64,000 bases of DNA from Corythucha ciliata (lineage: Eukaryota > Arthropoda > Insecta > Hemiptera > Tingidae). The position numbers and the translations under genes were made by a program. Location: NCBI GenBank assembly GCA_038030265.1, contig CM075941.1, positions 37,882,164-37,946,163 of the forward strand, read 5' to 3'. The notes under the pieces are model-generated. The model did not search any database. It was not told the DNA's origin and saw only the letters and a list, made by a program, of their open reading frames with translations. Position 1 is the first letter of the stretch. Every line of letters starts with the position of its first letter. Positions 33,665 to 45,544 of this stretch are shown piece after piece.

Positions 33665-35040
33665 GGTCTTAGCGGCTGATACGAAGATGTACGATCGTTG
33701 TGAACCCGATCAATTATGGCGCGAACTTGAAGTTCACGTTCATCGCTTTTCACCTTAACTAAAAGCGTCTGTAAAAATACTTGACAGAAGGAATTATTTG
33801 ACATATTCGTTTCCTCCCGACATCTGGTCACCGATGACAAACCTGGCATCGTCTTTTTGGATTCATTTTCTTCGTCAGGCCACGTCAGAGGTGAGTGGCG
33901 CTTCTGGCAGTGGCTACAGCTCAGTTTCACTCTGCATGTTTTCGTGAGACGTGTCCTCGTTTGAGACATAAGAAACAGCAGCCAAATTCTCTCAGAATCG
34001 ACAATCTTTCAACGGAACTGAATTTCTTCGCTTCGGTACATTCGTCGTTTGGATGAACACCTCGACAGAAAACACACGTCAAGGTTTTCTCAGACTGGGA
34101 CAATAAACCGGTTGCCGACGGAATAAGTTGTTGGTTTTCAGCTTTCTTTGATTTCGGGTCCAGCTTGCACCCAAAACTTATCGCAGCGAGAGAAATCCGT
34201 TCTTCATTTTCGACCTCCTTCTTCAAAAACATCATAAGCTGTTTCAGTCTTTGTCTTGAGAGATCCTTCGGAATCACACAAAGAACTACGCTGCCAAGCT
34301 CGAAGAGTATTGTTCGGAATGCACGATTCTATGAGAGGGTACAGCATGGCTGAACAGTTATCTGATTCTACCCTCAGAGCCTCAAGGGCTTTCAGCTGAG
34401 TATCGAGTTCGTCATAGAGCGAAGACACGCTTAGCTTGTTTTCTGAACTGCTAATGACAAGCTTCAATAAATGTCGAACGTAGTCTTCAATTAGTAGGTC
34501 GTCTCGTCCAAACCGTGACTTCAGTGAATCGATTACTTTAAGATAATTCTGTGCAGTGGGCGGATATCCTTCTACTAATTGACGAGCCTTCGATTTAGGA
34601 ATCATCTTATCCAAACCTGTTTGGATAAGATTTTGGAAGTTATCTTCATCGTCAATATCATCGTTGACCTGGATTCGTTTAAACTGGCTCCAAAAAGGAG
34701 TGAATCTACTCCGTCAAATCCATTAAATTGTCTGAGCTCTAATTGAGGTAATTTTAATCGATTTTGTTTTTCGCTGGACGTACTTTGAGCTTCTTTCTTC
34801 AAATTCTTAACAAGCATGTCCTCAAACGCTACTTTCAGTCGATTCAAATAGTCACATAGGAATCAGCTTTTTGACATCATCGTATATGACACCCTCGGGA
34901 GAATTATTGTCAATGAGGTGACCCACTATCGCCCAGTTCTCTTAATTGATTAATCTTACCTTCAAGAGTCGTCAAATTACCCTGCACTAAATTCAAGTCC
35001 GGGTTTTATTTCTTCATTTCGGACAAAGCTTCACCGGCAT
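33665..35040 (-). pseudogene. BEL/Pao gag and protease N-terminus, frameshifted
   Basis: Order on the minus strand: a coiled-coil-like N-terminus (LTTLEGKINQLRELGD, about 34950), the LPQLELRQFNGFDG motif near 34760, and the DUF1759-like block ARQLVEGYPPTAQNYLKVID near 34550. Next come zinc-knuckle motifs: CVFC...HPNDEC at about 34055, CFLCLKRGH near 33975, and CSHCQKRH near 33905. The protease start is just before the insertion boundary: the Asp is in one frame and the following GSQRSYI in another, so a frameshift falls in the active-site motif itself. Known role of the family: capsid formation and polyprotein processing. Four overlapping frames are needed to read it. Confidence 0.85.
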
Positions 35041-35050
35041 GAATAATGCC

Positions 35051-36640
35051 GGAAATGAATTATAAAATTAAAGAACAAGATTTTCTTTAAATACAACTCT
35101 TTTTCAACTTTTTATCAAGAAGGCGTATCTCAGTCTCAACAAAACACGGTCGAAAAGTATAAACCCGCGTTACCTTGGTTCCCAACACCACGTGTTTTTG
35201 GCAATGGAGATGGTCTGTCACTGGCTTTATAATCAGAGTACTCCCGGAATCTAAAACATCACAGGAACCCTTAATATTATGAGCTAATGGTTGATTTTGT
35301 GAGGAAATTTTCAGTTTAAAATGTGTCAATTTAATGAGTAAATTGACAGTTTCATATGGAAGTAGTCAATTTTATGAGGAAATTGTCATTTGTATTAGCG
35401 CGTGGTCAAATCAATAAAAAAACGTCTGCTAATGATTATAGCACAGTGCTTCCTCGCTTTTCACCCCCTCCCCCTTGTACGATTTTGACGAAATTGATAG
35501 GGGACCCTCTGCTAGCCTACACATAAATTCCCTGAAAATTTCATCAAATTCGGATAAAAACTATGGAAGATATGCTTGTTACAAGGATTTGCGGACAGAC
35601 AGACAGACAGACACGAAACCGAAATTGTTCAGGAAGGTATTAAACGTGAAATGCAAGTGGAAATTTTGATTTTAAAGAAGAAGAAAAAAATATTTCCTAA
35701 AAGTGAAAACAATGCTTCCGTAGCTCGGAAGCAAAAATTTTTTTGAAGCTTTACTGTGGTTCGGAGCTTCGCTGTAAGTGGCTCTTTATGCAAAGCCCTG
35801 TGACATCACAGTGATAACCTCTTCAACGGCACGTATGACTGGAAATCCGTCTCGATTTTTGGATTCCCTGCGTCGTGAAACCTGAACCAATACACGGTAT
35901 TGTCTATTTTTAAATTTTCATAATTTTTTCCATAAATTACTTCGGGGTCAACCGGCGGATTTTTAGGCTGAATGTTTTCAAAGTGTTTCGATTTGAGCCG
36001 GACGTGGCTCATATGAGTCCCGTGGACAATGCTCAATTACTCCTAGAAAATGGGCCAAAGAGGTCAAAAGATGAGAAGGGTTGTGGTTGAATGTGCAGAT
36101 TTTTCATCTCGTCGTGTCCAAAACTCGGCAATTCTAGCCGTGGAGCGTGAGAGCCCGTGCCTTCCCCCTTCACAGCTGCGCTGAGTTTACTTCATTCGGA
36201 GTGTGACATATTTTTGCCAAACAGTTAGTTCACGTTGTTCAATGTCCGGCCTTTCGGTTTCCTTAATTTTTCAATATTTCAATTATCAGAGATTGATACT
36301 TTGCCGCAGAAACTGCGTGACCGTGTAGGTGCGGCCGGATTGAGTTTTGTCCCCCTCCTAAAGCCGACACTGGATCCGCGCCTGATCACTGTCATTCTAT
36401 ACCTGTTTATTCATTTCATTCAAAAAAACTGTTTTCACTTGTGGATCCCCCCCCCCTCACTGATCGTAAGGCAAGCCTAAGCAAGTATCAAATATAGGTA
36501 TACATTCTCCACGGTACGATTCTGTTAATGAGAAAATAATGCCATCCTTGATTTGGAAGAAATCGTTAATTTTGTAACGGAATCGCATTTTGTGGCCCGT
36601 GTGTCTAATAAAAATAGACATGCATGACAACTCGCTAATT
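35051..36640. other. no gene recognised; family II words near 35330-35400
   Basis: Some family II words ('aaattgacagtttcat', 'gtcaattttatgagg') lie at 35310-35410. A short (ACAG)-type run occurs at 35594-35615. At 36380 'ctggatccgcgcctg' looks like an isolated hAT-type end (CAGGCGCGGATCCAG on the minus strand) without a partner in reach. The BEL/Pao 5' LTR should lie here if it survives, but I could not recognise it. Confidence 0.45.
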
Positions 36641-37089
36641 AGCACTCTAGACGCCAGGGGCGGATACACAGATTTGACCGGCCCGGGGCACTGGGAAAAT
36701 ATCGGCCCAATATTCATATATACAGGGTGATTCAGGAGGAATGTGAGAAACTTGCACTGGTGATAGTGCGTACCTGAACGCACAAAAACGTCATGTAGAC
36801 GCATAGCCGAAAATGCTTTGGTTCCGAGCTATGAGCATTTTCCTACTTTTTTCTAGTTTCATTACTTTTTACGGTATTTGTCGTGTTCACGGCTCACCGT
36901 CGGTGGTTTTAGACAAAGTGGATTCGGAAATTAGACAAAATCCTGTTCCTGAAACCACCAGATTTGAAAAAGTGTGGATTTTTAAAATAACTGATAAATT
37001 TCACATCATTACTAATCAGCTGCTAGCGCACGCATCGACGGGTAAAGTTGTGTAAAACTACCCCGTTCTGTGTACTTTCGAACGGTGTC

Positions 37090-38400
37090 GTGATAGTTGA
37101 AGTTTGCAACCCTCTGAAAGCGCTATTCTGAAGGCTTAAATTGAGAGAAAAAGCGGCTTTCTATGGGTAACTTCGCGGCTAAAATAGAGAGAATACTCTG
37201 CTCCCCAGTGTTTTTTGTTTAGGTCCGTAAGCGAATAAAGATGAGAAAGGCGTACTAATATGCTATTCTTGCAGGCAAGTACCAACGCTGCAAACAGTTG
37301 GGAAAAATGGCTAGTATTCGTGGCTAAAACTGTTCGAAAGCCATCATTCGCGGTATCTCGATGAAACATCCAGACCGAAATTGAGAAAAAATCGCTGATT
37401 CGCGGTATGTAGATGTCACTTTGTGCCTAAAATGAAGAAAAAATGCTGTTGGTAAAATTGAGACGTGGCCCAGTTTTTGCATTTCTGCAAGCGCTAAAAG
37501 GCAAGAAAACCCACTAAGGCTATAAGATAGAAAAAACACGCTAATCCGGGGCTAAAATTGAGAAAAATGACAAATTCGCAACTGAGATTGAAAAAAATCG
37601 CCCATTCGCGGATGAAAAAAGTGAAAAGCCACTAATTCACAGCTAATTTTCGAAAAATGCTAATTCACGACTGAAATTGAGAAGATTGGCTAATTAGCTG
37701 CTAAAATTGGGACATACACTAATCCACGGCAAAAATTGAGAAAAATAGCTAATTCGCTAATGAAATTGACAAAAAGCGCTACTTAGCGGCTAAACTTGGA
37801 ACAATCCTATTTCGCGGGGTTAATTGAAAATAATAGAAACAGCTAAAATTGTAAAAAATCCGATAATTTGCGGATAAATTCTAGAAAAAACGTTCATTCG
37901 CGGATTCAAATGAAAAAAATCGGCTAATTCACGGCTATATTAGAGAAAACGCCAATTCACGACTAAAATTTAGTAATAACGCTGACTCGGGGCTAAAATT
38001 CAGCAAAAGACAATAATCTGTTGCTTCTGAAGGTAACTTCGGGCCTAAACCTTTTAAAAAAGCGCTGGTACATAGCTAAAAGTTGAAAAAAAATGCGGCC
38101 AAAATGAAAGAAAAATCACTAATTAATCAGCGCGGCTGAAATTAACGAAAAACGCTATACTTGCAGCTTAAAGTGCTAATTCACAGCTGAAAAGGTAAAA
38201 AATCGCTAATTTGCTGCAAAAATCGAGGAAAACTTCAATTCATGGCAAAAATGAGAAAAATCGCTAACATGGGATAAAAACGCTACTACGCAGCTAAAAT
38301 TGAGGAAAATCACCTAATTGCGGACAAAGTGTAGGGGAAAAGCTCAGTAATTCACGGCTATAATTGAAGAAACTTCAATTTTCGGCTATATCATAGTTTT
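37090..38400 (+). repeat. family III periodic array inside hAT element
   Basis: This is the longest and clearest family III tract: variants of 'aaaaatcgctaattcgcgg' and 'ctaaaattgag' follow each other about every 35-40 bp for 1.3 kb. Divergence between units is high, yet the period is held. It is the same text as the interior of the hAT-type element at 805-2475. No coding potential. Confidence 0.75.
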
Positions 38401-38965
38401 GAAATATTCATAAATCAAATGCGCTTCTTAGGTCATTTTTTATCGTTCACCTTTCCTCCCCCTCCTCATTTTCCCAGACGCGCCCCTAAGGACACGGCGC
38501 CCCTGGGTGGTTGCCCGGTGGCTTGCCCCCCCCCCCCTTAAAGCCGGCACCGGTTGATCTCAAACAATTCGAAGAGAAAAAACTACACACAAAGATCACA
38601 ATCTGCTCTGCTGAGCTGAATTAACGAGGTATAGAATGCCTAAGTCCCCGATCAACTCCTAACGCCCAGTCCCCTGAAGATTGCAACGAGACCATAAAAT
38701 CGGTATCGGTGCAGATGTAAGACAGCAAAGTATAGGGAAAATGTATGATGCATGAGGGCTGAGGCACAAACTGCTGCGGCAGGCCTTTAGAGTACGTGTA
38801 TTCTTGTTGTACTCAATGAGTGAATTTGGAACCAACTGCTAGGCTATACGCTATAACACAGCCTTGTGTCTTGAATCATGGGTTGAAGGGCCCTACTTGA
38901 TAGGTTTTCTAATTTTTCTCATGGTCTATGCTATAATAGGCCAGTTGCGGGATTCTGTAGGCTTA

Positions 38966-39157
38966 AGCGCCCCATACACTATGCGATTGCCTGCAGGCCG
39001 TCGCCTCAAGACGGGCAACATACTCTGTCAGTCAACGATCTCACGTCCGGTCCTACGGCCACACACCTTCAGTTTTCACGGACTGCAGGTGGACTGCAGT
39101 CCATGGCCCCCCGACCCGATCGACGGCCTCAGTTAAACTGACAGTGTATGGGGCGCT
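38966..39157. mobile_element. 192-bp PIF/Harbinger-type MITE (TTA TSD)
   Basis: The terminal inverted repeat AGCGCCCCATACACT is flanked by TTA at both ends (38963-38965 and 39158-39160). A 3-bp TTA/TWA duplication and 14-25 bp inverted ends are typical of the PIF/Harbinger superfamily. The GC-rich centre ('ctgcaggccgtcgcc', 'gactgcaggtgg') is non-coding. It lies inside the hAT-type element 36655-39321 and is therefore younger. Confidence 0.8.
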
Positions 39158-39329
39158 TTACCGTGAGGACCATTACCGAGAAAAATCAATCTGTAGTTAC
39201 CAGTTTTCTCAGGAGGACTGGGATCCGTCTAAGAGTTTGGGGGGGGAGGCAGGCATCGGCCCTCCGTCCGCACTGGCCCTTCGGGCTCAGCCCGATCGCC
39301 CACCCCCTGTATCCGCCCCTGCTAGACGC

Positions 39330-42300
39330 ACTATATTGCACTGGAATGGGATCGTCTAAAGAAAAAATTGCCATCCTGACACAGAAACTGTATAGTTGTA
39401 CTATAACTGTTATTGCTGAGTGTGAGTTCAATCGGGCTACAAAGGGAAGTTGTAATTGAAATGGGGTGAAAGTGAAGGGATTGCCCCATGTAGGGAATCG
39501 TCAACAAGTTTAACTTTATAGGCGTGTTTTTTATATCAAATTTTCATTCCTCTCCCATGTAAAAGTCACACTGCGCTATGTTTTCAAGACAACCGCCTAA
39601 AGGGTGAATGTCGCGAGGGATGAATCAACAAAAGAGTTTGAACGTGAGATAAAAGTTTCCCGAACAGTTGACACTAAAAATGCACCGTTGCTAAAAGACA
39701 CAGGGTGTACTTTTTTTTTTAGTGTTTACTGAAAGCGGAACAAGAATATTCCCTAGTAAATTCGATCGTGCAATGAATTGTGAACGTCACTGGCCTTTTG
39801 ATTGCCATTTAGTTTTGATGTCAACAGTTATTGTGTGTACGTCTCCCTTCTTTACGACTGAAGAGAAATAAATTTTTCTGTAGACGGGAATGTTGCAAAA
39901 GTAGTCTCATTCTTGGCATTATTTTTCCTGTTTACATTTAAGCTCATAAACGTCTCATCATGTCATCTTTCACCTTGATAAAAGGACTTCAACTAGTTTT
40001 TATATGCTCAGGTAACTTGCGGCAAATTACCCGAAACTAATGTGTGAGCCTTTTTCCCCCGTCGTCGTCACAAAAGGGGTGGATAGTACGAAAAATAAAT
40101 AGGTTAAAAAGGGGAGGAAAGCGAACGGATAAAATGGATATGAATAAAGAGAGGTGACTTAATGTCCAGGAAGGGAGAGCTAAATAGATAACTGTTGGGA
40201 AGGTCCGTGAGTGGGACAATGACTTATCGTGACATGGGTGTGAGAGTTTGTCTACCACTTTAAGGGCCATTAGGTACGGCAAGGAAGCTGCAGTTCACCC
40301 GGTAGCCCGGTAGTTAGACTTGTACGCGCTTAGTTGCTGGTACGGCTCAATTCACGGGGGAAAAGGGGGAAGGCAAAATAAGAATGAACTCCCGCCTTTG
40401 TATGTAGAAGAAACGCTTCGAAATGGACACTTCAGGATACGGTGAATAAATGGAAAGTTTCCCTTTTCCCAGTAAGGATAGAACATTGGCAGGAAAAATT
40501 CTCGTTTAATTAAGAATTTCCTAAGTTGACGCAAAGACGATGCCACTTCAAATATAAAAGATTTTAATAAGAACGACTTATTGCTGAACCGTGCCTTAAA
40601 AAGCTTGATGTTTAAACAAGTTTTATTATTCATAGCTCTTTTAAAGAGACAATTAATATTAAGCAGGGAAGTTGATCGCTCGGGGTAAACAGTTGAAATG
40701 CAATCCTGCTTAGTATGTTGACTTCAACTTACAAATACTTGAAGCGATTGGTGGGGTAGGTATAGTTTATTTAAGAGATGCGTATAAAGACACAAGTATC
40801 ATCAGAGGGAGGATATAACTGTTCAAAGATTGTAAAAAGTGGACTCAAATATCGCGCGGAAAGATAAAAGAGCGTCTCAAAAAATTACGCCAGAAACAAA
40901 GACTACGTAAAGAGCTCACACGCGTCATTTTCCCCAGATTGATGAAGATTTGATGTTCAATCTGACCCTCTTGGTGTCCCCTTTTATACCTTTTCATTCC
41001 TTTCGAAATTGAATTACCGTCAAAAGAGTGACCGTTCACTCACTTAAGGCTGCCCTTCCTGCCTTTTCGATCATTCAACGCCTGCCCCCTCCCACACCCT
41101 CTCTCCAAAACCCATCCCATTACCATCTTTCGCTCACTTCCTATCTTTCTCACGGCCTTCCTCCTATAATACAACATCCGCTCTTTCCCTAGTTTACGAG
41201 ATGTCAGAAAGCCGTGATTAGGATCACATTGTGTCGGCGCGTGGCCCTCTTGGTCCCTTCCTGGATGTCCACAGTAGTGCCGGAATATGACGGCTCTTCG
41301 TGTTTTTCTCTCAACGATCCGACAATTTCAAGACGCTCTCGCGATAAGCCAGGGTCAGTTGTGGCCATAAAACGCGATTATTAAACTAGAAGTCAAAGAG
41401 GGCGGGAAAATAGATATAAACAGAACCTGAAGGGTTCGAGAGATTTTTAAAATAGGCCCTTTAGAGAATAGTTGTCATCCATTCTATGAATATGCTTAGG
41501 GAGAAGACTAATTTTACAAAGACGACTAACTCCGTTAGTGCTAGTAAACTTAACAGCTATTTTAAAACGAACTGTTTGTTTTCTTGTTTGTGGAATGAGG
41601 AGTCACTTAAAGTCATGGAGGAGTAAAAAAAAAGTCGAGACAACTTCTTTTCTATAAAAAGTACGCTCTCCTTTTTTAATTTTAAGTGCCCGTTCCGTTC
41701 TTCTTTAGCGAAAGGTTAAGTTATCGATTCAGAACGACCGGAGTGACGAAAAAAATCCCTTAACGAGAGAGTATTTAGTGACTTAGCAGGAGCTAAAGGG
41801 GTTGAATTCTCTTCATGTACGTTAGGGGTTAGATTTAAAAGGTTTTTAATTAAAAAGCTCTTTATGATCACGCTTGAATAAAAATAAAGGGAAACATTGA
41901 GGGTGACCAGTTCACCCATTGTGGGTCACGACAAAGACATCCCTTGACTCGTTCCAACCTCTGTTTAACGAGTGACCAATATTAAAACTTCCCGATAATA
42001 ATATACCGTTTGATCATGGAGGGGGATTCAAGAGAAAAAAAGGAAAAAAAAAAAAAGAAGAACTCGTTTCGTTTCCCTTGCTCGACGGGCTGCGATTGTG
42101 GGAAGTAATTAGTTTTCTTGTTTGTCACGTTAACACTTCGTCGCGTTCAGTAATTAAATTCGTAGGATTTCTCTTGTTAACTGTCACCATTACTGGCTTC
42201 CAATAATTTATCGAGCACGCTTGATTTTAGTATTTCATTAGAATCATTGACGTATACGTTATTCGACTATCTCAGGATCATCAGATCCTGTAATAACGTC

Positions 42301-43770
42301 GTTCTTCTTAAAAACGTCAAAGCCTTTGGGGGGGGGGGGGATTCGATAAGAAGGAATGACCACCCTTCTTTCTGTTTCTGCCCCCCCCCCTCATGTACAA
42401 GTCTAACCCTCGAAAAAAGTAATAAAATCACCGATAGGCTCTCAAGGCCCATAACTTGTCATCTGCCACCTGATAAATCAATTATAGCCCTCCCGGTTAT
42501 CTCCAATGATTAGAGAGTGACCGGAGGGCACCGTCGTAAAAAGAGTCCCTCCCATAATGACTTTCCTCGAAGAGTTAATGCTTTCGAGGACACGTGGACG
42601 CTGCATCTGTTTATATGGGCTTCGCTTATAACTCAGAAATTCTATTGTGGAAATTTGACCGAAGGAAATTGAAGGGTGTCCATTTCTGATGAATTTTCAC
42701 CCATGACACTCGGCTTCTAAGTAAGATAATTTTAGTTTTTAGTGGGAACGAAAGATCTTTTAATTTCACGGTGACTGTAACCTCTTATAGGCTGAAGTGG
42801 TCGAAGCGTGTACATAAAAGAAAACAGTTTATCAATAGAGCTTTCTTTATTTAAACTCGTATAAACGCATTGTAATTTTTTAAAAATATACGTTATAGGG
42901 CATTAGTTGAGTCTTTGCTGGCTTGTGTCATAATTTCATCACGACCACTTTATTATCGGTTCTTCCTTTTTTTTTTAATAGCCCTCCAAAAAAGCGTGTC
43001 AGTTGAAGAAGGCGGCTGCTGTTTAAATTGAGTTTTATGTGAGCCAGCCGCAGTGATGGATCTAATAAGAAGGGCACTGTTTTTCGTGGGGTTCCGTCAC
43101 TTGTACGCTTCGAGCCATTAATCAGTCATAACAGCTGTGTCCTCCATCTATCACCTCGCGTCATTGTTTACCTCAAGAAGGGACAATTTAATTTACAAAC
43201 TTTCGCGGAATACTTATTTGCGGAGAGATGATGTGGTGTAGGGTCGTTTATCTCCTCGTCTTGAAGGGGTGAACTTGACATTTCAATGGATTTTTTTTTT
43301 TTTTTCACTGCACAGCATAGCTGCGTGTGAGGAGCATTTTCTTCCTTTATAAAAGGAAAATAAAGCGTTATAAGATGAGAATAACGTTATCTTGATGTTA
43401 TGACAAGTTTGACTGATGAAACTGAGCCAGCTTGTCAACACCCTCGCTGCATAGTACAATTTTTTTTTTCCCATATTCGAGGACAAATACGTTCTTCCTT
43501 TTGAATATTTCATCTGAGGGCTGATAAACTTTCAATTCGGGTGAAGCGCAAAATGAATGACAGATAGTAGTTTATGCTGCATGACTTGAGTAAAACGCTC
43601 TGTGCTCGATCCCACTGATCTTAGTGGTCTTATGTGGATCATCTCTTACCCTTGCGAGCCACGAAAGGGCGTTTTATGCCTGTGTCACTGGAGTGACAGG
43701 CAGTAAACCTTATCCGCCCCCCACCAACACAAATGCTGATCGAGTCGGAGAATCACCGATCAGCGATCGA
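39330..43770. other. gene-free, unique AT-rich sequence
   Basis: Some 4.4 kb with no recognisable gene, RNA, or element end. Small ORFs have no domains. G-run and C-run words (42330-42341, 42381-42390) are the only obvious low-complexity features. The text is not periodic, in contrast to the arrays around it, and could be intergenic or intronic host DNA. Confidence 0.5.
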
Positions 43771-44350
43771 TTTCACGCACCGATTTACTCCTAGATATTC
43801 AACCCGAATTTTCCTCTTTCAAAAAGCAAAATTTCATGGACTTTGGTCTTTCATAAATCAAATTTTGTGGGATATGCTCTTTCAAAAGTTAAAAGTACAC
43901 AGTAGTACATTTTTTTGTCGTAGTGGCGATAAGATTGCTGATGAGGGGAACCGGGATTGAGCCCGAAATGCATCATTTCAAAAACTACGCGGCTGAATGT
44001 GTTCAAATTTAAAAAAAAAAACGATTTCAGAAAAGCCGAATGAACAAAACAAAGATCAACGATTTATAGTACATTCGCTCTTTTAAAACCATATTTCTTT
44101 GATTTGGCTCCTTCAAATCCAAACTTATGGGATTAAGGTTTATGAAATGCCAAATTTAATGACTTTAGCCCGTTTATAATTTTAGTTAATTCGAAGAACT
44201 AATTCGGCTCTTTCGAAAACCGAATGTCGTAATTTTGACCCTTTCAAACCGCAATTTCGCCCCGGATTTTTGTTCTTCCACAACCAAATGCCACGGATTC
44301 GGCGCTTTCAAAAGCCAATTTCACTTACTTAACTTTCGCTCTTTTATGTC
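43770..44350 (-). repeat. family IV periodic array, reverse orientation
   Basis: Units of the type 'ctctttcaaaagccaaattt' and 'gtggg(at)tt' recur about every 33-38 bp. No gene is seen. Confidence 0.6.
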
Positions 44351-44553
44351 CGCACCAAAATGGTTGAGAACCTCGTTCTAGATTGATAGGCAGGTTTAGG
44401 TTTTGTTAAATGAAGGGGGTGTACATTTTAGGTGCCGGGTGGTCGTTCATCTCTTTACGCCGCAGGACAGACGTTAGCCACAGCCTGGACGCGGGACGAA
44501 ACAAAGCGGCAGTTTATTTTTATATAATTTTCTAAATAAGGTACCAACACAAT

Positions 44554-45324
44554 AGTCCAGGAGCAGATTCAAGAAAAATAGCAAAATCGTGCACTTTTGA
44601 GTCGAGCTTTCAAACTTTGCAGGTGTGTTCTAGATGGCTGATGAGTTGATTTTAAGATTGGAGGCAATCGCGACATCGCATAGGACGGCTGTTAATCAAG
44701 ATAGCCGTTGAAAATTTTAGTATTTCCGCCGTTTCAGCGCTTTTTTCAAACTCATTCGGGTTGAAGTGCTGTTAAGAACTACATTACACTGCCCTGAGTT
44801 CGAAAACAACCATTGGAGCGATCAATTAATACCGCACGTGGATCCTGCAGCAGCTTCTTTTACGCGTCTTTACATAAAAAAATGATTTTCCATGCTCGCC
44901 GAATTTGGATACTAAGGGCATCTCTTTCAAGTCCATTGCATTCCACCCTTGTCCTAGGGTGTCTGGAACTGAAATTTCGCCTCAAACCCCAAATTGCCCC
45001 CCAGCTGGTGGAGCTACAAATGTATTCTGTGCCCCGTGTTCAACTCCCTTTCAAGGGCTGAGGATCCCCGATTTGCGCAAGATTTTTTCATGAAGGTGTC
45101 TCTCACATATGAGGGCGTAATTTGTGGTTCAGAGCCATCCATAAAACCAATATGGCGGCCGTAGTTCGAGCTGATTTCCAATAATTACAATATCTCATAC
45201 GTTTCCGACCTATTTCTCGCGCGCGACTAGCGTAAATAAGTGTCTCCAGCCAAAAATTGTCGTCATCGGACTTCAAGTAAAGCTCGACTCAAAAGTGTAC
45301 GATTTTCGAACCTGCTCCTGGACT
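44554..45324. mobile_element. 771-bp inverted-repeat element with 5-bp TSD
   Basis: AGTCCAGGAGCAG at the left end pairs with CTGCTCCTGGACT at the right. The arms stay similar for about 55 bases, including the shared word 'cacttttgagtcgagcttt'. ACAAT is duplicated on both sides (44549-44553 and 45325-45329). No ORF with a known domain. A 5-bp duplication is found in several DNA transposon groups (Transib and some hAT relatives among them), but the termini do not show the CAC start of Transib, so the superfamily is open. Confidence 0.8.
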
Positions 45325-45544
45325 ACAATTGTTATTGAAGATTATTTTTATACTGTTGGCGGGCGAGGACTCTCTCTCCGATCCGTGGTCATTTATCTCA
45401 ACCTAAAAAGGTTTTTTTTTTTTTTTTTCGTTCGGCATTCGCTATACATAAACAATCTTTTTCCAGTTTTTCCAATAAAATATTCGTTAAAAATAATATT
45501 CGTTCGTTTTTGATTTAAAACCAACAGGTTACCTAATATCAAGG

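Larger units (their letters stand above)
26050..35050 (-). mobile_element. BEL/Pao LTR retrotransposon remnant, split by a 5.68-kb insertion
   Basis: The minus strand reads, from high to low coordinate: gag with DUF1759-like text, zinc knuckles and protease start (35040-33665), then the insertion 27980-33661, then protease end, RNase H-region text, integrase and a DUF5641-like tail (27976-26060). This is the BEL/Pao order. The RT is missing: protease text runs straight into RNase H-region text near 27680. Frameshifts and stops are frequent. No LTR pair or primer-binding site was recognised, so outer limits are approximate. Confidence 0.88.
36655..39321. mobile_element. non-autonomous hAT-type element, 2.67 kb, with nested MITE
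   Basis: The left end is CAGGGGCGGATACA and the right end on the other strand is the same 14 bases. The 8-mer CTAGACGC is duplicated exactly (36647-36654 and 39322-39329). Both facts are diagnostic of hAT. The interior has no transposase: 37090-38400 is a family III periodic array, 38460-38545 is a C-rich stretch, and 38966-39157 is a separate MITE. This is the second hAT-type element in the window built around family III. Confidence 0.9.

Noticed and set aside
36375..36390. 'ctggatccgcgcctg' as the right end of a hAT element
   Set aside because: The termini look right but no left end with matching flanking octamer is visible, so no element can be delimited.
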